A DNA stretch of 17,821 nucleotides from JBMNNU01 sp050942695 (GCA_050942695.1 JBMNNU010000031.1:1-17821), one strand, 5' to 3'. Counted from the first letter of the stretch, positions 8,325-14,315 are shown. Made by a program: numbers and translations. Notes: generated from the sequence alone by a model not told the origin.

Positions 8325-8376
8325 TTATCCACATTGCCCCCCCACTTATCCCCACCTTTATCCACATTCCGCCACA
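8325..8376 (-). promoter_or_regulatory. Probable MraZ operator: GTGG repeats at 10-bp spacing, overlapping DnaA-box sequences
   Basis: On the minus strand GTGG starts at 8375, 8365, 8355, 8345 and 8332, so four copies are exactly 10 bp apart and a fifth follows after 13. MraZ operators in other bacteria are T/G-rich direct repeats (TGGGN type) with 10-bp period just upstream of mraZ, which matches. Read on the plus strand the same array gives TTATCCACA at 8325-8333 and 8358-8366 (perfect DnaA-box sequence) and TTATCCCCA at 8346-8354. The array begins at the -10 box and covers the transcript start and early leader, a position suited to repression. Confidence 0.75.
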
Positions 8377-8403
8377 TTGTATCCCTGATTCGCCCCATGT
8401 CAA
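8376..8403 (-). promoter_or_regulatory. Sigma70-type promoter of the dcw cluster
   Basis: The minus strand reads TTGACA (8403-8398), 16 bases, then TACAAT (8381-8376). The -35 is a perfect consensus and the -10 has one mismatch. The expected start is near 8369, about 80 bases before the mraZ GTG, inside the GTGG repeat array. No other promoter of this quality is visible in the cluster. Confidence 0.85.
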
Positions 8404-8644
8404 GGGATTCGAAGCCACTTTCTAGATCTTTTCACGACTGTTCCTTTTTTGTAACTTATGGGCATAGGGACATTGAAAACAGGATATAAGGGGAATACGA
8501 ATGGTATATGAGGTTAAATCTAGGGGGATTTTTGCGAAAAACGTTATGCTATTGTAGCTCCAATTGTAGATTGCTGTAGCGCAGGAAGGCGGCGGGCAGG
8601 GTCGCTTCGTCGGTCCTCAATAAAGGGGGTGCTCCATTTTGGAG
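8404..8644. other. Non-coding AT-rich block upstream of the dcw promoter
   Basis: I see no convincing gene here. It holds a 5-bp palindrome TTTTTGCGAAAAA (8529-8541), two direct ATTGTAG words at 8551-8557 and 8563-8569 (12-bp period) followed by GCTGTAGC, and a hairpin CTCCA-TTT-TGGAG near 8632-8644. A weak plus-strand promoter-like pair, TTGAAA (8473) and TACGAA (8496) spaced 17, is discussed as a finding. The stretch turns GC-rich after 8580. Confidence 0.5.
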
Positions 8645-8733
8645 AGAGCGTGGCGCTGACGCGACCGCGCTAAGAAGGCGAAGCCCTCCGGGCTAAGACG
8701 GTAGCCCCAAAGGGGCTTCGTTTTTTCAGCCCG
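8645..8733 (+). repeat. Dispersed terminator-containing repeat, copy A
   Basis: About 89 bases that match the complement of 11478-11567 along nearly their full length. Shared blocks include the GCGACCGCGCTAAGAAG segment, GCGAAGCCCT-like hairpin, and AGCCCC-loop-GGGGCT followed by a T-run and CAGCCC. Flanks outside these limits do not match, so this is a discrete element. Two hairpins occur in copy A (AGCCC-TCC-GGGCT and AGCCCC-AAA-GGGGCT). Confidence 0.8.
8703..8726 (+). terminator. Intrinsic terminator-like hairpin on the plus strand (inside copy A)
   Basis: AGCCCC-AAA-GGGGCT forms a 6-bp GC-rich stem followed by TCG and six T. It would stop transcription running in the plus direction, although no plus-strand gene is seen upstream. 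In the minus direction the second hairpin (AGCCC-GGA-GGGCT then TCGCCTTCTT) is only a weak terminator for the zinc-ribbon operon. Confidence 0.6.
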
Positions 8734-8791
8734 ATCACTTATGGCCGTTGATATTTAAAGCTAACATAGCATCCAGGTTAGCGTGGTGGTC

Positions 8792-8836
8792 GGTCTGATC
8801 CGTCGGATTGGTCGGATCGGACTGATCGGTCGGATC
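8792..8836. repeat. Five tandem 9-bp units of GATCCGACC type
   Basis: On the minus strand the units are GATCCGACC, GATCAGTCC, GATCCGACC, AATCCGACG and GATCAGACC, five 9-bp units without gaps. It lies about 70 bases past the stop of the zinc-ribbon gene. Similar GATC-rich arrays are seen dispersed in environmental genomes. The rest of 8734-8903 shows nothing further. Confidence 0.8.
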
Positions 8837-8903
8837 TGAGTGGCCACCGCGAGATGAGGTGCGTTCGGTATTTTGTAAACGACCATCAGTGTCGGGCTCT
8901 CGC

Positions 8904-9605
8904 TTACGGCACATACAGAAATCTGCCGCAGCTTTGGCAGAAAACCGGTTCGGAGCTGGATCTGGCTCGCTGCACTTCGCTCGAAGAGAGGTTGATCCGA
9001 CAGCCACGGCAGGCGCGCTGCTCCACCGGAACCACCGCCAGCCCTCCCCGCGATCTCCGAAGGCTTTCGTAGGTCCGGAGGGTCGATCGATCTATCTGTT
9101 CGACCACTCTTGCCCGGTTGGAATTGAGCTGCTCTATCTCCGCTGATAGTAGCTTTATTTCGGCATCGAGAGCGGCCTGCTCCGCTCTCCATCGCTGCTC
9201 CTTCTCTGCTAGCTGCTTTTCAGCCTCTTTCAGCAGGAGCGATGTGCTCTCTAGGGCATCCATGTTCATCAGCACCTGGTCCTCCAGGCGGCTGATTCGC
9301 TCCTTTTGAGCCTCTACATCTTGGGCAAGCGACCCTAGTTCTTTGGGGTTCTTGATGCTCCCGTCGTATAGCTTCTTCTCATCAGCCTTACGCTTGGCTA
9401 CCTCTTTCTCCAACTTGAGATCGAGGTCCATACCTTTGGTCTGTAGTGCGCGTAGCTCCTTTCGAGTCGACTCGAGTCTTTCACGCAGAGGTATCAGCTC
9501 ACTCTCGTCCCCAAAGCTGGCCTTGCTCGCATCTATCTTTTCCCTCGCCCGGTCGAGCGCGGTATCCAGCTCCTGCAACTCTCGCAAAAGATCGATCTTT
9601 TTCAC
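8904..9605 (-). CDS. Coiled-coil protein with C-terminal C4 zinc ribbon
   Basis: The 233 residues are mainly a long charged helical coiled coil (about 1-180), beginning LLRELQELDTALDRAREKID and containing the conserved YDGSIKNPKELGSLAQDVE segment near 80-98. The C-terminus is a zinc ribbon with CxxC at 199/202 and CxxC at 223/226. This matches the zf-RING_7/CT398-HP0958 family, whose members are proposed nucleic-acid or flagellar/secretion-associated adaptors; the exact role here is unknown. The GTG at 9605 begins two bases after the nif3-like stop, and close association of these two genes is frequent in bacteria. The ribosome site is weak (GAGAG about 7 bases upstream). Confidence 0.9.
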   Translation of the reverse strand: MKKIDLLRELQELDTALDRAREKIDASKASFGDESELIPLRERLESTRKELRALQTKGMDLDLKLEKEVAKRKADEKKLYDGSIKNPKELGSLAQDVEAQKERISRLEDQVLMNMDALESTSLLLKEAEKQLAEKEQRWRAEQAALDAEIKLLSAEIEQLNSNRARVVEQIDRSTLRTYESLRRSRGGLAVVPVEQRACRGCRINLSSSEVQRARSSSEPVFCQSCGRFLYVP

Positions 9606-9607
9606 AC

Positions 9608-10705
9608 TCAGACTCTCACATAAGGAGTTGACCTGGTTGTTGCTATACGAATAGGGATGCCCTCCAACTTGGGTTCCAGCCGGGCGCGCACGACATCCAG
9701 CACCGGCCGCTCCGTGGCGAAGTGGTCCAGGATCACCAGATCCAAACCTCGCCCGACAGCATCCTGGGCATCATGATACCGAATATCGGCGGTTATGTAT
9801 AGTGTAGCATCGCTACGCAATACATCGCCAATAAAGTGCCCACCGCTGCCTCCCAGGACAGCAATCCGGCTATGTTTTCGCTCGAGCTTTCCGGCTACCT
9901 GGCAGAGATCACTTGATAGGGTGGTCGCGGCCTGTTTTGCGATCCGAGCGGTCGTAGTGGGAGATGTGAGGCTCCCAATAGCCCCGTAACCCACCGAGTT
10001 CACAGCGCTGGCGAGGGGCAGCAGATCGTACGCTACCTCCTCATAGGGGTGTGCCTGGTGCATAGCCGCCAAGACCGCCGCCAGCCGGTCGTGCGGCACA
10101 ACCCCCTCCACGCGGAACTCCTCCACCCGCTCCTCCTGGCCGACCTCCCCCAGATAGGGGGAAGCACCCTGCTCGGGTCGGAACTGCCCCGTTCCCAGCA
10201 CCTGCCAGAAGCAGTGGGTGTAGTTGCCGATTTTCCCTGCACCGGCCTGGGCCATGGCATCCTTGACGGCTTCGACATGGCTGGGCGGGACGTACACGAC
10301 GAGCTTGTACTCTTTGCGATCGATCCGTGAAAGAAGAGCTAGGTCCTTCAACCCAAGCGCCCCGGCCAGGGCAAAGCTTGTTCCATCCTGAACGACATCC
10401 AGGTTGGTGTGGGCCGCCCAGACAGATATGCCGCGGCGGACTGCCTCGGCAACAACTCTCCCCGTCGTGGTGTCGAGGTCCAGGGAGCGAAGGGGTTTGA
10501 ACAGCATCGGATGGTGAGCGAAGATCAGGTTACATCCCAGAGAGCCAGCTTCTTGCACGACATCTATATTTACGTCCAGCGAGAGTAGAACCCCGGTGAC
10601 GGGCTGCCCCGGCACTCGCACCTGCCATCCCACATTGTCCCAGCTCTCCGCAAGGGAAGCGGGAGCGATCTCCTCAAAGATGGATCCAATGCTGTTAGTG
10701 TCCAT
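9608..10705 (-). CDS. Nif3/YqfO-type dinuclear metal protein with PII-like insert
   Basis: Nif3-family proteins bind two metal ions and are annotated as GTP cyclohydrolase 1 type 2 homologues; their true substrate is mostly unsettled. Family blocks seen: ESWDNVGWQV (about 21-30), LSLDVN, the metal motif FAHHP (about 62-66), AAHTNLDVVQDG (about 97-108) and, in the C-terminal half, ITADIRYHDAQDA and LDHFATERP supplying the last His and Glu ligands. Residues of about 133-232 form the CutA/PII-like insert (YKLVVYVPPSHVEAVKDAM to HPYEEVAYDL), so this is the long YqfO form, 365 aa. The ATG at 10705 has AGAGG five bases upstream and is preferred over the GTG at 10711, which overlaps the preceding stop. 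Confidence 0.92.
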   Translation of the reverse strand: MDTNSIGSIFEEIAPASLAESWDNVGWQVRVPGQPVTGVLLSLDVNIDVVQEAGSLGCNLIFAHHPMLFKPLRSLDLDTTTGRVVAEAVRRGISVWAAHTNLDVVQDGTSFALAGALGLKDLALLSRIDRKEYKLVVYVPPSHVEAVKDAMAQAGAGKIGNYTHCFWQVLGTGQFRPEQGASPYLGEVGQEERVEEFRVEGVVPHDRLAAVLAAMHQAHPYEEVAYDLLPLASAVNSVGYGAIGSLTSPTTTARIAKQAATTLSSDLCQVAGKLERKHSRIAVLGGSGGHFIGDVLRSDATLYITADIRYHDAQDAVGRGLDLVILDHFATERPVLDVVRARLEPKLEGIPIRIATTRSTPYVRV

Positions 10706-10707
10706 AC

Positions 10708-11406
10708 TCACCTCTGCTCGATCAAGTGAAACTCCTCCGCGAAAGCCAGCCCGCGAGGTTGGCCTGCTAGGCGAGCCCTTTCACGCATACGCTCGTCCAG
10801 ATCAGGGATCCGTGCTACCTGGCTCACATGAGCCCGCAAGCTCTCCAGCTTTCTGTCTAGCGTCTCCGAGATATCCGCCCAGGCGTTGACGTCGTCGGTT
10901 CCGAAAAGCACGATCTCCGGAATGGCGTGCGGCATCAATCCTTCTTTGAAAAGGTGAGGGAAGAATAGGTGATCCCGCGCTGCGATCATCGCATCCAGCG
11001 CACAGATCCCCACATTTCGATGGTCTGGGTGCAGTTGGTAGCGTCGCCAGGGATCGTGAGTCACCAGGATATCAGGTCGCAATTCCCGGATCATCCTCGT
11101 GATCCGTTCCCGATTGGCAAGGGAAGGTTGAAATTCGCCGTCCACTTCGCCCATAAAGGTCACACCAACCGCTCCAATACGCCGAGCTGCCTCGCGTTGC
11201 TCTTCTTCGCGAATCGCTGCGAGGGTTTCAGAGGTCATTTCCAGATCCTTTGACCCCTTGTCTCCGTTAGTACAGATCAGGTAGTTGATGCGGCACCCCT
11301 GGTCCGCCCAGCGAAGTAAGGTTCCACCACACCCAAATTCGGGGTCGTCGGGATGGGCCCCCACGACCAGCACAACTTTTGGTGTGTCTACTTTACCGAT
11401 TTCCAA
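10708..11406 (-). CDS. PIG-L/LmbE family deacetylase
   Basis: Zinc-dependent N-acetylglucosaminyl-type deacetylase fold. The 232 residues start with VVLVVGAHPDDPEFGCGGTL, where His18, Asp21 and the nearby acids form the metal and catalytic motif, and carry the second motif LHPDHRNVG with His126 and His129. The family includes MshB and BshB (mycothiol and bacillithiol synthesis), PIG-L and antibiotic-pathway enzymes, so the substrate cannot be read from motifs. The AHPDD-x-E-x-G-x-GGT spacing is closer to BshB/LmbE than to MshB. The start is TTG at 11406 with AGAGG six bases upstream. It is the first gene of a three-gene operon with nif3-like and zinc-ribbon genes. An MshA-like glycosyltransferase lies just upstream beyond a terminator. 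Confidence 0.9.
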   Translation of the reverse strand: MEIGKVDTPKVVLVVGAHPDDPEFGCGGTLLRWADQGCRINYLICTNGDKGSKDLEMTSETLAAIREEEQREAARRIGAVGVTFMGEVDGEFQPSLANRERITRMIRELRPDILVTHDPWRRYQLHPDHRNVGICALDAMIAARDHLFFPHLFKEGLMPHAIPEIVLFGTDDVNAWADISETLDRKLESLRAHVSQVARIPDLDERMRERARLAGQPRGLAFAEEFHLIEQR

Positions 11407-11427
11407 ATCCAGCCTCTAAAAATTATT

Positions 11428-11454
11428 AGTCCTGAGTCCTCAGTCCTGAGTCCT
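11428..11454. repeat. Short AGTCCTG/AGTCCTC microrepeat
   Basis: A 27-base run of four AGTCCT words separated by GAG or CAG-type junctions, immediately upstream of the PIG-L gene leader. It has a 7-bp pattern and partial dyad symmetry (ACTCAGGACT on the other strand). No good promoter is visible between it and the gene. Function unknown. Confidence 0.7.
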
Positions 11455-11477
11455 ATGAGAGCCCCTGGCTGAAGCTG

Positions 11478-11567
11478 CGGGGCTGAAAAAACAAAGCCCC
11501 TCCGGGGCTGCCGTCCCAATCCGCAGGGCTTCGTCTTCTTAGCGCGGTCGCTTCAGCGCCGCGCTCT
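11478..11567 (-). repeat. Dispersed terminator-containing repeat, copy B
   Basis: Inverted relative to copy A at 8645-8733 and highly similar over about 90 bases. The loop of the terminator hairpin differs (GGA here, AAA in copy A) while both stem arms are kept. The other small hairpin, intact in copy A, is damaged here. Another hairpin, AGCCCC against GGGGCT (11460-11465 and 11479-11484), overlaps its edge. The rest of 11407-11610 holds the microrepeat and no gene. Confidence 0.8.
11485..11511 (-). terminator. Intrinsic terminator of the GNAT-glycosyltransferase operon
   Basis: The minus strand reads AGCCCC-GGA-GGGGCT (11509-11495), then TTGTTTTTT. It stands about 100 bases after the glycosyltransferase stop and before the PIG-L start, so it separates two transcription units. 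It is supplied by repeat copy B. Confidence 0.82.
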
Positions 11568-11610
11568 TGGCTCCAACTGTCTACTTTACTTTGGGACGGT
11601 CTCTGAACCG

Positions 11611-12882
11611 CTATGTGCAGGAGCAGCAAGCACACGAACAGGTCGATAACGGTATCAGATCTGAGTATAACTCTAGAGTGCGGTCAGCCGCCGTACCCCA
11701 GGAGTAGTCTTTCGCTACCCTGACAGCCCCCTTAGACATACGGTGTCGCAGCCGCTCGTCATTCAACAGCGAGCCGATGGCAGCAGCGAATTCTTCAGGC
11801 TTCCGGCTATTAATAAGATACCCACTCTCCCCATCCCTAACAGTCCACTGCAACCCCCCCACGCGCGAGGCTACCACAGGCGTCCCGCAGGCCATTGCCT
11901 CCAGAGCGACCAGGCCGAAGGATTCGTACAAAGAGGGGACAACTACCACGTCGGCTGCAGAATAGTATATGGGCAGCGCGTCGTGAGACACAGCTCCCCT
12001 GAAGATTACATCTCTTTCTATCCCCAGTTCGGATGCTATCTCTCGCAATCGCGCCAGCTCTACCGCCTCGGGATCGAAAGCATCGGCTAGGTTGTCTCCG
12101 CCCACCACCATCAGGCGCGGCTTCGAATCACCTTCCCAACCCTCCAGTAGTCGCGCATAAGCTCTCAGCAGCAGGTCGATGCCCTTTAGCGGCTGGATCC
12201 GGCCGACAAATAGCACCAGCTTCTCAGGGCCTAGCCCCAGGATGTCGCGAGCTGTGGGACGAGGGAAGGGCTTAAAGGTCGTAAGATCCACCCCTCCGGG
12301 AATTACGCTGATCTTGCCGGCGGAAGTGCCGTAATACTCCAGCATGTTTTCCATGTCGGTGGGGCTCGCTGCCACCACACGGTCCGCTGAACGCAATATA
12401 TCCCTTTCGATATCGATGCGAACTGCGTTCTCTCGTTCGCTTTCATCCCTAGAAACGCTGTTCTTGAGGCGCCCGAGTGTGTGGAACATCGCCACGAGAG
12501 GGACTTTCCACTTCCGAGATAGATCCAGTGCTACCTGTCCAGACAACCAGTAATGGCTGTGGAGGATGTGATACCTCCTCCCAGACCTCATTTTGAATTC
12601 TTCTACCCCATCTCTGAACTGGGCTAGGTGCTCTAACACGTCGTATTTGTCCATAGGGTTTGATGGGCCGGCTTCCAGATGGATCACTCGGGCGTTCTCG
12701 CCAAACGCCACCACCTCGGGGATAGAGCTATCCTGGCGGCGGGTGAATACATCGACAGCGACCCCCTGCAAGCCCAACTGCAGGCTCAACTCCCTGACGT
12801 AGACGTTCATGCCGCCGGTCTCACGGCTACCCAATGGAGCAAGGGGGCAGGTGTGGACACTGATCATGGCAACGCGCAGCAT
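11611..12882 (-). CDS. GT4-family glycosyltransferase, MshA-like
   Basis: A retaining GT-B glycosyltransferase, 423 aa. The N-terminal acceptor domain has SVHTCPLAPLGSRETGGMN (8-25), the DKYD element (78-81), HSHYWLSGQ (108-116) and FHTLGRLKN; these are strikingly close to MshA, which makes the GlcNAc-inositol backbone of mycothiol, and to sucrose-phosphate synthase relatives. The C-terminal donor domain shows GRIQPLKG (228-235) and the E-x7-E motif in PSLYESFGLVALEAMACG (Glu320, Glu328). The open frame extends 29 codons upstream but family alignment and the position one base after the GNAT stop support ATG 12882. The last residues form an odd cysteine cluster (five Cys in 415-422). Substrate is unproven; exopolysaccharide synthesis is an alternative. 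Confidence 0.88.
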   Translation of the reverse strand: MLRVAMISVHTCPLAPLGSRETGGMNVYVRELSLQLGLQGVAVDVFTRRQDSSIPEVVAFGENARVIHLEAGPSNPMDKYDVLEHLAQFRDGVEEFKMRSGRRYHILHSHYWLSGQVALDLSRKWKVPLVAMFHTLGRLKNSVSRDESERENAVRIDIERDILRSADRVVAASPTDMENMLEYYGTSAGKISVIPGGVDLTTFKPFPRPTARDILGLGPEKLVLFVGRIQPLKGIDLLLRAYARLLEGWEGDSKPRLMVVGGDNLADAFDPEAVELARLREIASELGIERDVIFRGAVSHDALPIYYSAADVVVVPSLYESFGLVALEAMACGTPVVASRVGGLQWTVRDGESGYLINSRKPEEFAAAIGSLLNDERLRHRMSKGAVRVAKDYSWGTAADRTLELYSDLIPLSTCSCACCSCT

Positions 12883-12883
12883 C

Positions 12884-13954
12884 CTAGTTATGATCCTCCT
12901 GCTTTCCCCGCCCCGTTTCCCCTTCGGGGAGTAGAGTAAGGTTATAGATGGGGGTGTCCTTGCCGCCAAGATGGTATTTGTAAGTCTCGTTACCTCTCAG
13001 GAAGTCGTACCACTCCTTACCCCTGTCGATAGCCTGGTGAATGTCGGCTGCGTGAAGTGCGATTCCAACGGAATGCTTCCTGTACTCCGGATCCAATCCA
13101 GAGTTGTAGAGTAATACCCTGTCGCCCCGTGAGAAGGAGAGTGTAGCTGCCACATCCCGGCCGTCTATTCTCAAAAAGTTGAGAGATAGCCATCCGGCTT
13201 CTGCGAAAGCCCGCGACATCCCGGCGAAGAAAGCGGCCGTAGTGTCGTCTAAAAACTCTGCCTTGTCCGGCCTCGACGCCCTGTGCAGATTAAAAAAGCT
13301 CTCGAGAGCCGCGGCAACCTCCAGTGGGGTGGTGAAGGAATGAAATGATCGATCCCCTACAGCTTGAGAGCGACGAATCTTCCGCCTCAATTCATGTCGG
13401 TCGGTTTTTCGAAGGGTGGCGAGGTAGCCGTCCCAGCTATCAGCCAGGTGAAGCACTGGGCAGGTGTTGCTGACGCAGATATCGCTCACCAATCCGCGGC
13501 GATGAGCGACCTCGCGGAACGAACTCAGCAGGGGTGAAGACTCGGGGAGGCTTCGAAACAGCACGCTTTCCCACCGCCCGAAGCCGTCGGCCACGAAATC
13601 AGCCAACGCTTCGGTAAGAGCGGGAAGATGGTCGGAGTCAACCAGAACATCTCCGTAGTCTGTGGTCCGATCGCTACCTATCAGGGCGAGTTGCCGCTTG
13701 CCCGCATCGTCGATCTCGACCATCATCGGCACTATTCCCACTAATCGATCCCCGCATTCCAGGGCCAGTAGCTGGAGTTCGCGGTTTGCTCCAAATGCAG
13801 ACCACCACTGGGAAAACCACTGCCAACTAAGGAAGAGGTTCCACCCACCGTGTCGATCGAAAAGCGATTTCCAGTCGGCCTCGAGCTGCCGGAAGGCAGA
13901 CGGATTATCGTATACTCGAGCCGTAGTTGCCGATTGCGTCAGTTTCGCGCCCAT
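12884..13954 (-). CDS. BioF2/CelD-type GNAT-fold acetyltransferase
   Basis: A 356-residue protein that looks like the Acetyltransf_6 (BioF2-like) family, a double GNAT or FemAB-like fold. Recognisable parts are the N-terminal FLSWQWFSQWWSAFG with VGIVPMM, a middle basic R-x-x-R-R-K-I-R-R segment near residue 190, and the C-terminal SFSRGDRVLLYNSGLDPEYRKHSVGIALH to DFLRGNETYKYHLGG stretch, typical of the catalytic half. No signal peptide or membrane segment is seen. Such proteins occur beside glycosyltransferases in polysaccharide gene sets, where they are thought to acylate sugars or intermediates. The ATG at 13954 has AGAGG almost touching it, a poorly spaced ribosome site. One base separates it from the glycosyltransferase start. 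Substrate unknown. Confidence 0.82.
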   Translation of the reverse strand: MGAKLTQSATTARVYDNPSAFRQLEADWKSLFDRHGGWNLFLSWQWFSQWWSAFGANRELQLLALECGDRLVGIVPMMVEIDDAGKRQLALIGSDRTTDYGDVLVDSDHLPALTEALADFVADGFGRWESVLFRSLPESSPLLSSFREVAHRRGLVSDICVSNTCPVLHLADSWDGYLATLRKTDRHELRRKIRRSQAVGDRSFHSFTTPLEVAAALESFFNLHRASRPDKAEFLDDTTAAFFAGMSRAFAEAGWLSLNFLRIDGRDVAATLSFSRGDRVLLYNSGLDPEYRKHSVGIALHAADIHQAIDRGKEWYDFLRGNETYKYHLGGKDTPIYNLTLLPEGETGRGKQEDHN

Positions 13955-14001
13955 ACCTCTTTCGATACTGTAAGCTGTCTTTGCGTTCCCTACGATAGAA
14001 T

Positions 14002-14020
14002 CGCCGGCCCTGGGCCGGCG
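14002..14020. other. Perfect GC-rich hairpin in the 5' leader of the GNAT operon
   Basis: CGCCGGCCC faces GGGCCGGCG around a single T, giving a very stable stem. It lies about 50 bases upstream of the GNAT ATG and downstream of the promoter at 14081-14109, so it is part of the transcript. There is no T-run after it in either direction. Confidence 0.6.
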
Positions 14021-14080
14021 GCATTCGGACGATCATAGATCGCACAGGGCTTACACTCAATTCCCGTGCCTTAGTGTGGC

Positions 14081-14109
14081 ATTGTAGCACCCGAAAATTA
14101 TTGAGGCAA
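14081..14109 (-). promoter_or_regulatory. Sigma70-type promoter of the GNAT-glycosyltransferase operon
   Basis: Minus-strand TTGCCT (14109-14104), 17 bases, TACAAT (14086-14081). Start expected near 14074, leaving a leader of about 120 bases to the GNAT ATG. It lies just after the tRNA terminator, as expected for a new transcription unit. Confidence 0.75.
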
Positions 14110-14178
14110 ATAGCACGATAGCTGCAGGTCACTCTTTTCCTATAGGAGTCGGGGATAGATGTGTGTTAACCCCTTAAT

Positions 14179-14218
14179 AAAAAACAAACGACCTCAGAGC
14201 AACTACTTGCTCTGAGGT
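14179..14218 (-). terminator. Intrinsic terminator of the tRNA gene
   Basis: A perfect 12-bp stem, ACCTCAGAGCAA with TTGCTCTGAGGT (14191-14202 and 14207-14218), closes a 4-base loop. On the minus strand it is followed by CGTTTGTTTTTTATT. It begins 11 bases after the tRNA 3' end. Confidence 0.92.
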
Positions 14219-14228
14219 GTCGTCTTAG

Positions 14229-14300
14229 TGGGCCCACCCGGATTCGAACCAGGGACCAAGCGGTTATGAGCCGCCCGCTCTGCCGCTGAGCTATGGGCCC
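14229..14300 (-). tRNA. ileX: tRNA with anticodon CAU, most likely tRNA-Ile2 (lysidine type)
   Basis: The 72-base gene folds as a full cloverleaf: acceptor GGGCCCA with TGGGCCC, D-arm GCTC...GAGC, anticodon stem GGCGG with CCGCT, loop CTCATAA giving anticodon CAU, T-arm CCTGG-TTCGAAT-CCGGG, discriminator A. The CCA end is not encoded. The anticodon stem lacks the three G:C pairs of the initiator. C4:G69 and C5:G68 pairs, used by TilS to pick tRNA-Ile2, are present, and the TTGGTC variable region resembles E. coli tRNA-Ile2. Elongator tRNA-Met remains the alternative. Its own promoter and terminator make it monocistronic. Confidence 0.9.
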
Positions 14301-14315
14301 TTACTGCTAACAGAT

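Noticed and set aside
8325..8580. Replication origin (DnaA boxes plus AT-rich stretch)
   Set aside because: Only two perfect boxes and one near match, all explained by the 10-bp GTGG operator repeats; no dnaA, dnaN or further boxes nearby.
8470..8735. SRP RNA, RNase P RNA or 6S RNA in the intergenic region
   Set aside because: None of the conserved cores (such as the GGAAGGAAGCAGC-type SRP loop or the RNase P GAGGAAAGTCC) is present.
8792..8836. CRISPR array
   Set aside because: Units are 9 bp in direct tandem without spacers, and no cas gene is in the window.
8761..9192. Minus-strand frames with Asp-Pro-Thr or Ile-Arg-Pro repeats
   Set aside because: The repeats come from the 9-bp tandem array, and the frames overlap the zinc-ribbon gene out of frame.
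14229..14300. Initiator tRNA-fMet
   Set aside because: The anticodon stem lacks the three consecutive G:C pairs, and the D-arm and acceptor fit an elongator or Ile2 type.
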